This document shows, in pieces, positions 17,084 through 26,525 of a DNA stretch of 64,000 nucleotides. The stretch comes from Gammaproteobacteria bacterium (lineage in GTDB: Bacteria; Pseudomonadota; Gammaproteobacteria; Eutrophobiales; Eutrophobiaceae). A program made the translations under genes and the position numbers. The DNA is taken from positions 16,926 through 80,925 of the forward strand of contig JAJDUB010000051.1 of the NCBI GenBank assembly GCA_022826885.1, in the 5' to 3' direction. Each line of letters opens with the position of its first letter. The first letter of the stretch is position 1. The notes under the pieces were generated by a model, which did no database searches, was not told where the DNA came from, and saw only the letters and a list, made by a program, of their open reading frames with translations.

Positions 17084-20000
17084 CCGCCTCTCCACCGGTG
17101 GCCGCATCGACCGCTCCCTGCCCCTGACGTTCCGCTTCAACGGCCGGACCTGCCAGGGCTATGCTGGCGATACCCTGGCTTCCGCCCTGCTTGCCAATGG
17201 TATCCGCGTTGTCGGGCGCAGTTTCAAGTACCATCGCCCCCGCGGCATTATGGCCATCGGCGCGGACGAACCCAACGCCATCGTCCAGTTGGGAACGGGA
17301 GCGGCCACCATACCCGGACTGCGCGCCACGGAAGTGGAATTGTATGACGGCCTGGTCGCCACAACGGCAAGGGGCTGGCCCGGCCTCAAATTCGACCTGC
17401 TGTCCGTCAATGAATTTTTCTCCCCGCTGCTCAGTGCCGGGTTTTATTACAAGACCTTCATGGCGCCGGGGTTCCTGTGGCGCTGGTACGAACACGGTTT
17501 CCGACATGCCTCCGGCCTGGGCATCTCGCCTCGGGAGACCGACCCGGACAGCTATGAACATTACAACGCCCACTGCGACGTCCTGGTGGCTGGTGGCGGG
17601 CCGGCGGGGCTGATGGCGGCCCTGGCGGCGGCCAAAAGCGGCGCCAGGGTCATCATTGCCGATGAACAGGGCGAGATGGGCGGCAGCCTGCTGAGTGACG
17701 GCGCCACCCTGAACGGCAACCCTGCCGGTGTGTGGCTGGGTAAGGCGCTGGATGAACTGCAGCGTTGCCCGGAGGTTATCATCCTGCCGCGCAGCACGGT
17801 GTCCGGCTATTACGACCACAACTTCCTGACCATACTGGAACGTTGCCGGGATCACCCCAATCAACGGGACGCGGAAGGGGTTCGGCAACGCCTGTGGCGG
17901 GTTCGCGCAGGACGCGTGATCCTGGCCCAGGGCAGTCATGAGCGCCCACTGGTATTTCCGGACAATGATCGTCCGGGGGTGATGCTGGCCTCCGCGTTGT
18001 CGGGATATATTCGCCGTTACGGCGTCTGTCCGGGCCGGCGTGCCGTGATTTTTGCCAACAACGACGGGGCATACCTTACCGCGTTGGACCTGGTGCAGGT
18101 TGGGGCGAGCGTCAGCGCCATCATCGATTGCCGGGAGTACGGCGCCGGCGCAGTCGCTGAACCGTTGCGGGAGGCCGGCGTCGATATATACCAGGGCTAC
18201 ATAGTGACCGGCGCGTCGGGCAGGAACGGCGTGCGTTCGGTGCAGGTTGTCCCCGTGTCCGCCGACGCCGGCGCCGTAAAAAGCGGGCGCAAAATCATTC
18301 ACTGTGACCTGCTCGCCATATCGGGTGGCTGGAACCCCGCGGTCCACCTGCATTCCCAGGCCGGCGGCAGAATTCATTGGGACGATGTCCGCAGTTGCTT
18401 CATTCCCGGCGCGCCCCGGCAGGATCATGTGTCAGTGGGCGCGTGCAACGGCAGTTTTTCCCTGGATGCCTGCCTGGAGGAGGGGAAGCAGGCGGGACAG
18501 GAAGCGGCGCGCGCCTGCGGTTTCGAACCGGCCCCGTTCTCCACGCCGGAGGTCGGGCGGGAGAGACCCGGAGAAGCTCACCCCCTGCAACCCTTGTGGC
18601 GGGTTCCACTACCCCGATCGCCCCGGCGTCATCCGAAGCAGTTCATCGATTACCAGAATGACACCACCGTGGCGGACGTGTACCAGGCGGTGCAGGAAGG
18701 CTACCGGAACGTGGAGCACGTGAAACGCTATACTGCGCTGGGATTCGGCACCGACCAGGGCAAACTGGGGAATATAAACGGCATGGCGGTACTGGCCGAG
18801 TGCCTGGGCAAACCCGTCGCCGAGGTGGGCACGACCACTTTCCGTCCGCCCTACACGGCGGTGTCCTTTGGCGCCTGCGCCGGCGCCGCGGTCGGCGATC
18901 TCTATGATCCGGTGCGCAAGACCGCGCTGCACGACTGGCACGAAGCAGCCGGCGCAGAATTCGAAGTGGTGGGGCAATGGTTGCGCCCCTGGTATTACCC
19001 CCGGGCAGGGGAGGGGTTGGACGAAGCAGTGGCCCGGGAGTGTCTTGCCGCGCGCAGGTCGCTGGCGATCATGGACGCCTCCACCCTGGGCAAGATAGAG
19101 GTTCAGGGTCCGGATGCGGCGACCTTCCTGGAGCGTATCTATACCCATAATATCGCCCGGATTGAGACCGGACGCTGCGCTTACGGCATCATGCTTGGCG
19201 AAGACGGCATGGTCATGGACGACGGGGTGATGGCGCGCCTGGGCGGGCAGCATTATTACCTGACTACCACCACGGGCGGCGCTGCCCGCGTGCTGGGCTG
19301 GCTGGAACAGTGGTTGCAGACGGAATGGCCTGAGTTGAAGGTATACCTGACTTCCGTCACCGAACGCTGGTCCACCATTGCCCTGGTCGGGCCTGACAGC
19401 AGGAAACTGTTACAGGGCATGGAATCCGATATCGATTTCAACCGGGAGGATTTTCCCTTCATGTCGGTACGCTCCGGTTCACTGGCAGGGTTCGCCACAC
19501 GGATATTCCGCGTGAGCTTCAGTGGCGAACTGGCCTATGAGATTAACGTGGAGAGTGATTTCGCCCCTGCCCTGTGGCAGACCCTGATGGCGGCAGGTCA
19601 GCAATACGGCATTACCCCTTACGGCACTGAATCCATGCACGTGTTGCGCGCAGAGAAGGGATTTATCATTGTCGGCCAGGATACTGACGGTTCCGTTACG
19701 CCCCTGGACCTGGGGCTGACATGGCTCCTGTCCCGGGACAAGGACTACCTGGGCAAACGTTCCCTCGCTAGGCCCGACTGCCGGAGGCCGGATCGTAAAC
19801 AACTGGTCGGACTGTTATGCGAGGAAGGTCCTGAAGCATTGCCTGAGGGTGCGCAACTCGTAGAACAACCCGGCGGAGAACCCCCTGTGGCCAAACTCGG
19901 CCACGTCACCTCCAGTTATTACAGCGCCTGTCTCGGTCATCCCATTGCCCTGGCGCTGGTCAGCGCCGGTCGCGCACGCAAGGACGACGTTATACACGCC

Positions 20001-20084
20001 GCATTACGCAACGGTCGTTGTGTAAGGGCCAGGATAGTTTCCCCGGTATTCCATGACCCGGAAGGAGAGCGGCAACGTGCCTGA
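17073..20084 (+). CDS. soxA: Heterotetrameric sarcosine oxidase, alpha subunit
   Basis: This is the 1003-residue large subunit. In order it has an N-terminal 2Fe-2S-ferredoxin-like fold (PLTFRFNGRTCQGYAGDTLASALLANG), an NAD/FAD-type dinucleotide fold (VLVAGGGPAGLMAALAA), and a C-terminal GcvT-like folate-binding half (SLAIMDASTLGKIEVQGPDA). Length and order match the family. ATG 17073 overlaps the end of soxD; ATG 17061 is an alternative four codons upstream. It is followed by soxG with an 8-bp overlap. Confidence 0.95.
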   Translation: MQPDRLSTGGRIDRSLPLTFRFNGRTCQGYAGDTLASALLANGIRVVGRSFKYHRPRGIMAIGADEPNAIVQLGTGAATIPGLRATEVELYDGLVATTARGWPGLKFDLLSVNEFFSPLLSAGFYYKTFMAPGFLWRWYEHGFRHASGLGISPRETDPDSYEHYNAHCDVLVAGGGPAGLMAALAAAKSGARVIIADEQGEMGGSLLSDGATLNGNPAGVWLGKALDELQRCPEVIILPRSTVSGYYDHNFLTILERCRDHPNQRDAEGVRQRLWRVRAGRVILAQGSHERPLVFPDNDRPGVMLASALSGYIRRYGVCPGRRAVIFANNDGAYLTALDLVQVGASVSAIIDCREYGAGAVAEPLREAGVDIYQGYIVTGASGRNGVRSVQVVPVSADAGAVKSGRKIIHCDLLAISGGWNPAVHLHSQAGGRIHWDDVRSCFIPGAPRQDHVSVGACNGSFSLDACLEEGKQAGQEAARACGFEPAPFSTPEVGRERPGEAHPLQPLWRVPLPRSPRRHPKQFIDYQNDTTVADVYQAVQEGYRNVEHVKRYTALGFGTDQGKLGNINGMAVLAECLGKPVAEVGTTTFRPPYTAVSFGACAGAAVGDLYDPVRKTALHDWHEAAGAEFEVVGQWLRPWYYPRAGEGLDEAVARECLAARRSLAIMDASTLGKIEVQGPDAATFLERIYTHNIARIETGRCAYGIMLGEDGMVMDDGVMARLGGQHYYLTTTTGGAARVLGWLEQWLQTEWPELKVYLTSVTERWSTIALVGPDSRKLLQGMESDIDFNREDFPFMSVRSGSLAGFATRIFRVSFSGELAYEINVESDFAPALWQTLMAAGQQYGITPYGTESMHVLRAEKGFIIVGQDTDGSVTPLDLGLTWLLSRDKDYLGKRSLARPDCRRPDRKQLVGLLCEEGPEALPEGAQLVEQPGGEPPVAKLGHVTSSYYSACLGHPIALALVSAGRARKDDVIHAALRNGRCVRARIVSPVFHDPEGERQRA

Positions 20085-20658
20085 TCAGATGCAGAGACAG
20101 CATGCGTTGGCATCTTTCCTAAACGGGAACAGTGTACCGGATTCGGGTACTTCCGGAATGCGCCTGGAAGTGCGGCCCCACTACGGTTACCTGAACCTGC
20201 GCGGCGATCCCGATGATGAACGGTTCCTGCAGGCAGTACAACAGAAGCTCGGACATTCCCTGCCTGGTGTTCCGAATACGTTTACGAGCGCAGATCACAC
20301 AGTCTTCTGGCTAGGACCGGACGAATGGCTGCTGTCTACTGCCCTTGGCAGGGAAAAAGAAATAGCCGGGCAACTGGCAAAAAACCTGGCAGGGCATTGT
20401 TATTCACTGGTTGACGTAACCGGCGGTCAACTGTTAATCCGCCTGTCGGGCGAACATGTCCGGGGGGTGCTGGCCAAAGGCTGCACCCTGGACCTTCATC
20501 CGCGCATCTTCAAAGTGGGCCAATGCGCACAGACCACACTGGCAAAGACATCCATGCTGATCGCCCTGATTGACGATACACCGACCTTCGATATCGTTCT
20601 GCGCCGTAGCTTCGCCGAATACGCGGCTCGCTGGCTGCAACACAGTACCAGGATTTGA
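20077..20658 (+). CDS. soxG: Heterotetrameric sarcosine oxidase, gamma subunit
   Basis: This 193-residue subunit contains the family features LNLRGDPDDERF and FWLGPDEWLL. I chose the GTG at 20077 because AGGAGA lies eight bases upstream and the overlap with soxA is then short. An ATG 24 bp further upstream has no ribosome site. This is the last gene of the dehydrogenase-sdaA-soxBDAG unit. Confidence 0.88.
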   Translation: MPDQMQRQHALASFLNGNSVPDSGTSGMRLEVRPHYGYLNLRGDPDDERFLQAVQQKLGHSLPGVPNTFTSADHTVFWLGPDEWLLSTALGREKEIAGQLAKNLAGHCYSLVDVTGGQLLIRLSGEHVRGVLAKGCTLDLHPRIFKVGQCAQTTLAKTSMLIALIDDTPTFDIVLRRSFAEYAARWLQHSTRI

Positions 20659-20789
20659 AATCCGGATGTTACAATTATGATTTTGAGATAGAAGAATGGG
20701 GAATTTACCTGGGTTATAACTGGTCATTCGGATTTGGTTTGAGTGATTGAAACATGGACCCGATAGCCAGTGTCCTTGGATTTGATGTG

Positions 20790-21134
20790 TCAGATCTCCG
20801 GAAGCGCTGCTTCCAACCGGCGAATTAATTCAGGAATATCGTCAACGATTGTCTTATAAAGTAGTTCGTGGTCAATATGCCCATATTCATGGGCAAGGAT
20901 ATTACGCTGTCCGATGATTTGATGCCAGGGAATATCAGGTGAGGCTTCCTTCCCGGCGGCGGATACATGCCGCGCCGATTCGCCGATGATCTCTACTATT
21001 CTTTCCGCCGCCCTCAGCATGACCCGATTTTCCAGAAAAGCCGCAAGGTCGTAATGCTCCATCATTTCGACAGCTTCATGGGCAGCTTGCAGCATGTCCC
21101 ATAGGCAGGCGGCATCCCTGTCTTCAAGCGGCAT
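20790..21134 (-). CDS. hepT: HepT-like toxin (DUF86, HEPN fold)
   Basis: This is a 114-residue all-helical protein with the HEPN RNase motif R-x4-H-x-Y at R77, H82 and Y84 (RNILAHEY). In HepT/MntA type VII systems the toxin is an RNase neutralised when MntA adenylylates the motif tyrosine. That tyrosine is present, so the toxin looks intact. It starts 11 bp inside the antitoxin gene, typical of coupled translation. Confidence 0.88.
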   Translation of the reverse strand: MPLEDRDAACLWDMLQAAHEAVEMMEHYDLAAFLENRVMLRAAERIVEIIGESARHVSAAGKEASPDIPWHQIIGQRNILAHEYGHIDHELLYKTIVDDIPELIRRLEAALPEI

Positions 21135-21747
21135 ACAATAATTCCAGATCTTTTTCTATTTCACGACGGCGGTAGGGATTCTTCAATATTGCCGGAGTTG
21201 CGATATCCACTTTACGACCACCAAACAGGGAACTGAAGGCATTATTGATGGCAGTCATGCCTCCCAGGGATGGCGCCAGGCCTTGCTCAAACTCGATCAG
21301 CAAATCGATATCGCTTGAGGGAGTTAACTCTCCACGGGCGGCTGAGCCGAACAATGCCAGTCGTTTGATATGATAACGTCGGGCCAGTTCCGACAATACT
21401 ATGCGGGGAACCGGCGCAAGGCCGCTGGGAAGCGGGATATCATCGGAATTCACAACCGGATATGGAGCCTTGTAGCCGGCAGCGCTGTCCCGAATCTCCA
21501 GCCTGCTTTGATGGCTCTCCGGTTGAACGATCACATCGAGTCCTAATGCGTCCATTGTTTTCAAGGTTTTGCCGATTTCAGCAGTTTCTTTTCCGCGTTC
21601 AAGCTCTGACAAAAATCGTATGCCAAGTCCGGTGAGCGCGGCCGTTGTCTTAAGGGACAACCCGCGGCTTTTTCTATGCCGGCGAACCAGGTTGCCCAGG
21701 TCTCCCATACTTCGTATTCGCCCATATTGAGCAGGGATATCTATCAT
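21124..21747 (-). CDS. mntA: XRE helix-turn-helix fused to MntA-type nucleotidyltransferase antitoxin
   Basis: This is a 207-residue protein. Residues about 16-70 form an XRE/HipB-like HTH (LVRRHRKSRGLSLKTTAALTG ... FLSELERGK). Residues about 115-205 form a minimal nucleotidyltransferase with canonical G134-S135-x10-D146-x-D148. Stand-alone MntA is usually only the second part. The HTH would let the antitoxin bind its own promoter, for which a near-palindrome lies upstream. M14 is an alternative start. No clear ribosome site precedes either. Confidence 0.85.
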   Translation of the reverse strand: MIDIPAQYGRIRSMGDLGNLVRRHRKSRGLSLKTTAALTGLGIRFLSELERGKETAEIGKTLKTMDALGLDVIVQPESHQSRLEIRDSAAGYKAPYPVVNSDDIPLPSGLAPVPRIVLSELARRYHIKRLALFGSAARGELTPSSDIDLLIEFEQGLAPSLGGMTAINNAFSSLFGGRKVDIATPAILKNPYRRREIEKDLELLYAA

Positions 21748-21813
21748 AGATCAACCAATATTTTACCGAACAGGATAAACTATAACAGAATAATTCAATA
21801 TTTCAATGAATAA

Positions 21814-21829
21814 TATACTGTACGGTATA
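21814..21829. promoter_or_regulatory. Near-palindromic candidate operator for the antitoxin HTH
   Basis: TATACTGTACGGTATA reads the same on both strands except for one base pair. It lies 67-82 bp upstream of the fused antitoxin start, in the AT-rich gap after the MFS gene, and is well placed for autorepression. Binding is not shown. Confidence 0.35.
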
Positions 21830-21832
21830 ATT

Positions 21833-23122
21833 TCATTCGCCAACAGCAGGCGCCAACGGGTCTCCCTGGTCGGTTTCGTCCATGGCTTCGGCCACGATGA
21901 CCTGGGAGGTCTGCATCATGACCGCCATGCCGTGGGATTGCTCTTCTGCGGTGAGGGGCGCCCGCACCGACATGCGGTACAGGGTGAATACGGCCATGAA
22001 CAGGTACACCAGCGCGACGAAGTAATACAGGCCGCCGGGGCCGAAGAACTTCATGACCTGGGTGCTGAGTATGGGGCCGGACAACCCGCCAACGCCGTTG
22101 ATGAAAATAATGCTGCCGCTGGCGGACAGGATCTGTTCGCCGCGTACATGGTCGTTGATATGTGACATGGACACTGAGTAAAAACACATGGCCGCTCCAC
22201 CTACCAGGAACAGCAGACAGGACAGCAGCCACAGGCTGTCCAGGCGGGCGGCAAGGGGCACGAACAGGGCCGCGCCGGCAGCCATGACCGACAACAACAG
22301 CAGGGTGCGGCGGCGTTCCTGGAGGTCCGAAAGCCGGCCGACCGGCAACAGCAACACCAGTCCGCCGAAGGTCAGGATGCCTACCAGGTAGGCGCTTTCG
22401 GAATCGGAGAAACCGCTCTGGGCGCCGAACACAGCAGTCAGCCACATCACCGCGCTGAAGCTCAGGCCTTGCACGAACACACCCATGGCCCCCAGGGGAG
22501 ATAGCCTGATCAACCTGTCCAGTTCAAGGTGTTCGGCATACGCGATCGCGGGGGCGGAGATATTGCTCAACAACATGGGTACGATAGCGACTGACAGCAC
22601 CACGGAAGCAAGGATGAACAACTCGAAACCCATCGGGGAGGCCAGGTTGATCAGGAACTGTCCGCCGATAAACCCGAGAGTGATAGTGAACATGTACGCG
22701 GCCAGCAGGCGCCCCCGGTTGTCATTATCGGTAATCGTATTCATCCAGCTTTCAGAGACCATGAACAGGCCGGACAGGCAGAAGCCCGTCAGCGCGCGCA
22801 ACAGGAACCATATCAGCGGGTCCACGAACGCGGAGTGCACCAGGATGACTGCGGATGCGATCGTGGCCAGCGCGGCGAAGACGCGGATATGTCCCACCTG
22901 TTTTACCCACTTTGGCACGATGCGCGCGCCCAGGAGAAAACCCGCGTAATAGGCGGACATGATGAGGCCGATCGTGTCCACCCCGAAGTTTTCCAGTGAT
23001 GCCCTGAGGCCGAGCAGAGTGCCCTGCATGCCGCTGCACACGGCAATCAGAGCGACGCCGAACAGCAGGCTCCAGACCAGCAGCAGTTGAGGTTTCTTCG
23101 TTTGTCCGTGGAGATTCTTCAT
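21833..23122 (-). CDS. MFS transporter (YcaD-like)
   Basis: This is a 429-residue inner-membrane protein of twelve hydrophobic segments. It has the features of the YcaD-type MFS branch: GLIMSAYYAGFLLGARIVPKWVKQVGHIRVFA near helix 2 and SESWMNTITDNDNRGRLLAAYM in the centre. Substrate unknown. It is divergent from the first BCCT gene with a 170-bp gap, so it may belong to the betaine/carnitine group, but nothing in the sequence proves this. Confidence 0.8.
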   Translation of the reverse strand: MKNLHGQTKKPQLLLVWSLLFGVALIAVCSGMQGTLLGLRASLENFGVDTIGLIMSAYYAGFLLGARIVPKWVKQVGHIRVFAALATIASAVILVHSAFVDPLIWFLLRALTGFCLSGLFMVSESWMNTITDNDNRGRLLAAYMFTITLGFIGGQFLINLASPMGFELFILASVVLSVAIVPMLLSNISAPAIAYAEHLELDRLIRLSPLGAMGVFVQGLSFSAVMWLTAVFGAQSGFSDSESAYLVGILTFGGLVLLLPVGRLSDLQERRRTLLLLSVMAAGAALFVPLAARLDSLWLLSCLLFLVGGAAMCFYSVSMSHINDHVRGEQILSASGSIIFINGVGGLSGPILSTQVMKFFGPGGLYYFVALVYLFMAVFTLYRMSVRAPLTAEEQSHGMAVMMQTSQVIVAEAMDETDQGDPLAPAVGE

Positions 23123-23292
23123 GGCCCGCTGAACATGGCAATATCAGGTTGAAAGAGTACTGGGGCGGCGGCAATTGTCCATTAATTCCGCCCGGAGTCA
23201 AGCATAACTATAGAAGCACTGAATTACCTGGATTTACAAGTTGTTACAGGTTATAGTGGCACCGGAAAAAACTTCGGATAATCAGGCAGATA

Positions 23293-24852
23293 GTGACTCC
23301 TCCAAAACAGTACGACAGCCGTTACCGGGCTGGTCGGGATAACGTACGCATATTCAGGATGGAACTGCACAACCCGGTGTTTTTTATCACCGCATTCCTC
23401 ACCGTGGCTTTTGTTATCGGGGTGCTGGCGCTTCCGCAGGACGCGAAGGTTATGCTTGATCAGGCAAAGAACTGGTCCATCGAAAACTTCGATTGGCTGG
23501 TAATGATTTCCGGCAATTTTTTTGTTCTATTCTGCCTGTTGCTGATCGTGCTGCCGTTCGGGAAGGTGCGCCTGGGCGGTCCCGCGGCTCAACCGGAATT
23601 TTCCACGTTGTCCTGGTTTTCCATGCTGTTTGCCGCCGGCATGGGTATCGGACTCATGTTCTGGTGCGTGGCCGAACCGGTGGCCTATTACACGGACTGG
23701 TCCGGAACGCCGTTGAATATACAGCCCCGTACGCCCGAAGCGGAGGCTGCCGCAATAGGCGCCGCATTGTATCACTGGGGACTGCACCCCTGGGCCATAT
23801 TCGGCGTGATGGCGCTGTCCCTGGCATTTTTTTCGTTCAATAAAGGCCTGCCGTTGCTGACCCGGTCCATTTTTTACCCGTTGTTAGGGGAACAATGCTG
23901 GCGCTGGCCGGGCCATATCGTGGATGTGGTGGCCGTGTTCGCCACCATTTTCGGTCTCGCCACCTCCCTCGGCCTGGGCGCGAAGCAGGCGACTGGGGGG
24001 CTGCACTCCGTGTTCGGCGTATCCAACGACCTGGCGACACAATTGATGCTTATCGCCGTCATCACGGCAATTGCCATCATATCGGTCGTGCGCGGCCTGG
24101 ACCGCGGCGTCAAGGTGCTGAGCAACTTCAATATACTGGTTGCCCTGTTGCTGCTGCTGTTCGTCACCGCTGCCGGTCCCACCCTGGCGTCCATAGCCGG
24201 CATCGGGGAGAACCTGTGGAACTATGCGAGACACTTCGTACCCCTGAGCGACTGGACTGGCCGTGAGGATGATACGTGGTACAAGAACTGGACCGTATTT
24301 TACTGGGCCTGGTGGATCTCGTGGTCGCCATTTGTCGGCATGTTCATCGCGCGCATATCCAAAGGCCGCACCGTCAGGGAGTTTATCATTGCGGTGCTGC
24401 TCGCTCCGACACTGGTCAGTTCCATCTGGATGTCGGTATTCGGCGGCATCGCGCTGGACCAGGTCATGCACGGCACAGGCGCATTGGCCGGCGGTATCAG
24501 CGACCCCTCACTGGCGCTGTTCCACATGCTGGAAAACCTGCCGTTCACCATTATAGCCTCACTGGTTGCCGTGGTCCTGGTGCTGACCTTCTTTATCACC
24601 TCGGCGGATTCCGGTTCACTGGTCCTGGATATCATCACGGCGGGCGGGAGACTCGATTCTCCCCGCTACCAGCGCGCTATCTGGGCCGTACTGCTGGGCC
24701 TGATTGCGGCAGCCCTGCTCATCGGCGGCGGCAGCGACGCCCTGAGCGCGCTGCAGGCGGGGACTATTACCATGGCCGTGCCGTTTACCCTGGTACTGCT
24801 GCTGGCCTGCCTGTGCCTGGTGCTGGGGTTGTGGTCGGAGAAAGGGGAATGA
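23293..24852 (+). CDS. BCCT-family betaine/carnitine/choline transporter 1
   Basis: This is a 519-residue protein with the BCCT signature: twelve membrane segments, the glycine-rich FAAGMGIGLMFWCVAEPV stretch of helix 3 and the aromatic WTVFYWAWWISWSPFVGMFIARISKGRT segment that binds the trimethylammonium group. Annotated start is GTG 23293; M18 (MELHNP) is an alternative. GMGIGLM is characteristic of sodium-coupled members rather than proton-coupled BetT (GIGI/GMGI-x-M pattern), but coupling is uncertain. Next to carnitine genes, carnitine or a related betaine is likely. Confidence 0.9.
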   Translation: MTPPKQYDSRYRAGRDNVRIFRMELHNPVFFITAFLTVAFVIGVLALPQDAKVMLDQAKNWSIENFDWLVMISGNFFVLFCLLLIVLPFGKVRLGGPAAQPEFSTLSWFSMLFAAGMGIGLMFWCVAEPVAYYTDWSGTPLNIQPRTPEAEAAAIGAALYHWGLHPWAIFGVMALSLAFFSFNKGLPLLTRSIFYPLLGEQCWRWPGHIVDVVAVFATIFGLATSLGLGAKQATGGLHSVFGVSNDLATQLMLIAVITAIAIISVVRGLDRGVKVLSNFNILVALLLLLFVTAAGPTLASIAGIGENLWNYARHFVPLSDWTGREDDTWYKNWTVFYWAWWISWSPFVGMFIARISKGRTVREFIIAVLLAPTLVSSIWMSVFGGIALDQVMHGTGALAGGISDPSLALFHMLENLPFTIIASLVAVVLVLTFFITSADSGSLVLDIITAGGRLDSPRYQRAIWAVLLGLIAAALLIGGGSDALSALQAGTITMAVPFTLVLLLACLCLVLGLWSEKGE

Positions 24853-24921
24853 CATTCCCGGCTTTCAATGAAAGTTTTGTAATGGTATGATACAACAAGA
24901 GTTTTTTCCCACACACTGACC

Positions 24922-26511
24922 GTGACAGATACTCCATCAGCTTCGCAACCGTCCCTTGACAAGAAAGTATTCCTGCCGGCCTTTATCCTGATTATTTTCG
25001 TCGGCATACTGCTGGTTTTGAAGCCTGAACAGGCAGAATTGCTTCTTGGCGATGCGTTAAAGGCCGTGACCGGCTATTTAGGCTGGTTGTACCTGCTGGT
25101 CGGCGTAGCCGTTATTGCCGTTCTTGTCTGGCTGGCATGCAGCCGTTTCGGACGGGTTGTTCTGGGCGCCCCGGGCGAAGTCCCTGATTTTTCGACACCA
25201 AGCTGGATCGCCATGATGTTCACTGCGGGCATCGGCATCGGCATCACCAACTGGGCGTTTGTCGAACCGATTTACTATTACCAGTCTCCACCTTTAGGGA
25301 TCGATCCCCGTTCGCCGCAGGCTGCCGAATGGGCGCACATGTACGGCCAGTTTCACTGGTCCTTTGTCCCCTGGGCGATCTACGCGCTGCCGGCGTTGCC
25401 CATAGCCTATTTGATGTACGTCCGCAAACAACCTTGTTGCAAGATAAGCACGGCAAGCGCCGGCGTACTCGGCAGCAAGAGCTCCGGTTGGCTGGGAGTC
25501 GGTATTGATGTAGTTGTTATTCTCGCTATCATCGGCGGCGCTGGAACCAGCCTGGGACTGGGCCTCCCCCTGGTCTCCGCTTTTATTGCCCGGTGTTTTT
25601 CCCTGGCGGATACGCCCATGCTGCATTTCGGTGTCCTGGGAATCTGGACCGCGGTGTTTGGTACGAGTGTTTACCTTGGGCTGGAAAAGGGTATTCGAAT
25701 CCTGGCCGACTTAAATGGCGTGTTTGCCATCCTCTTCCTGGCCTTCGTGCTGATCGCCGGGCCGACCGTGTTTATCCTGAACATGTCTACCAACAGTATT
25801 GGCCTGATGCTGGACAACCTGTTCCGCATCAGCTTCTGGATGGATCCTGTAGTAAAGAGCGGATTCCCGGAAGACTGGACCGTGTTCTACTGGGGTTGGT
25901 GGATTGCCTATGCACCGATGGTCGGACTGTTCGTGGCGCGCATCTCCAAAGGGCGCACCATCAGGGAAGTGATTGTTGCCCAGCTGATATGGGGCAGCCT
26001 GGGCTGTATGTCTTTTTTCGCCATAGCCGGCGGCTATTCCCTGCACATGGAGATGAACGGTATTCTCGACCTGTCAGCTCTGCTGGACGAGTCAGGTATA
26101 CCCGCCGCGGCCGTTGCCGTAGTCAGCAGCTTGCCGGGAGGGACCGTTATGCTCTTCATATTTACACTCTTGTGCATCATTTTCCTCGCAACCACCCTGG
26201 ACTCCGCCGCTTATGTACTGGCCAGCATGAGTACCAGGAACCTGGGCGGCGAGGAGCAGCCTGCACGCTGGAACCGCTTTGCCTGGGCCTTCGCCCTTGC
26301 CGTCACTGCGGTCGGACTGATCGCGGCCGGTGGGTTGAAGACGGTACAGACGTCAACAGTGATCGCCGCATTGCCGCTGTTGCCGATTCTGGTTATTTTG
26401 CAGCTATCACTGTTAAAATGGTTGCGCAAGGATTTTGGTAAAATACTCAGGCCGGCAAATTACGCGCTTGAACGCCGGCCGGATGGTAAAACGGAGGTGC
26501 GCGAAGTTTAA
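24922..26511 (+). CDS. BCCT-family betaine/carnitine/choline transporter 2
   Basis: This is a 529-residue second BCCT protein, clearly different from the first. It has FTAGIGIGITNWAFVEPIYYY in helix 3 and WTVFYWGWWIAYAPMVGLFVARISKGRT. Replacement of the usual W/M residues after GIGI by TNWAF resembles the CaiT-like branch, which can exchange carnitine for gamma-butyrobetaine. It starts at GTG 24922, 69 bp after BCCT 1, and ends 14 bp before the cdhR-like regulator, so it probably belongs to the carnitine unit. Confidence 0.88.
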   Translation: MTDTPSASQPSLDKKVFLPAFILIIFVGILLVLKPEQAELLLGDALKAVTGYLGWLYLLVGVAVIAVLVWLACSRFGRVVLGAPGEVPDFSTPSWIAMMFTAGIGIGITNWAFVEPIYYYQSPPLGIDPRSPQAAEWAHMYGQFHWSFVPWAIYALPALPIAYLMYVRKQPCCKISTASAGVLGSKSSGWLGVGIDVVVILAIIGGAGTSLGLGLPLVSAFIARCFSLADTPMLHFGVLGIWTAVFGTSVYLGLEKGIRILADLNGVFAILFLAFVLIAGPTVFILNMSTNSIGLMLDNLFRISFWMDPVVKSGFPEDWTVFYWGWWIAYAPMVGLFVARISKGRTIREVIVAQLIWGSLGCMSFFAIAGGYSLHMEMNGILDLSALLDESGIPAAAVAVVSSLPGGTVMLFIFTLLCIIFLATTLDSAAYVLASMSTRNLGGEEQPARWNRFAWAFALAVTAVGLIAAGGLKTVQTSTVIAALPLLPILVILQLSLLKWLRKDFGKILRPANYALERRPDGKTEVREV

Positions 26512-26525
26512 CCGGAGGTAGTGCG

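Noticed and set aside
15677..17140. A 487-codon minus-strand frame across soxB and soxD
   Set aside because: Shadow of soxB, the inverted repeat and soxD; no homology.
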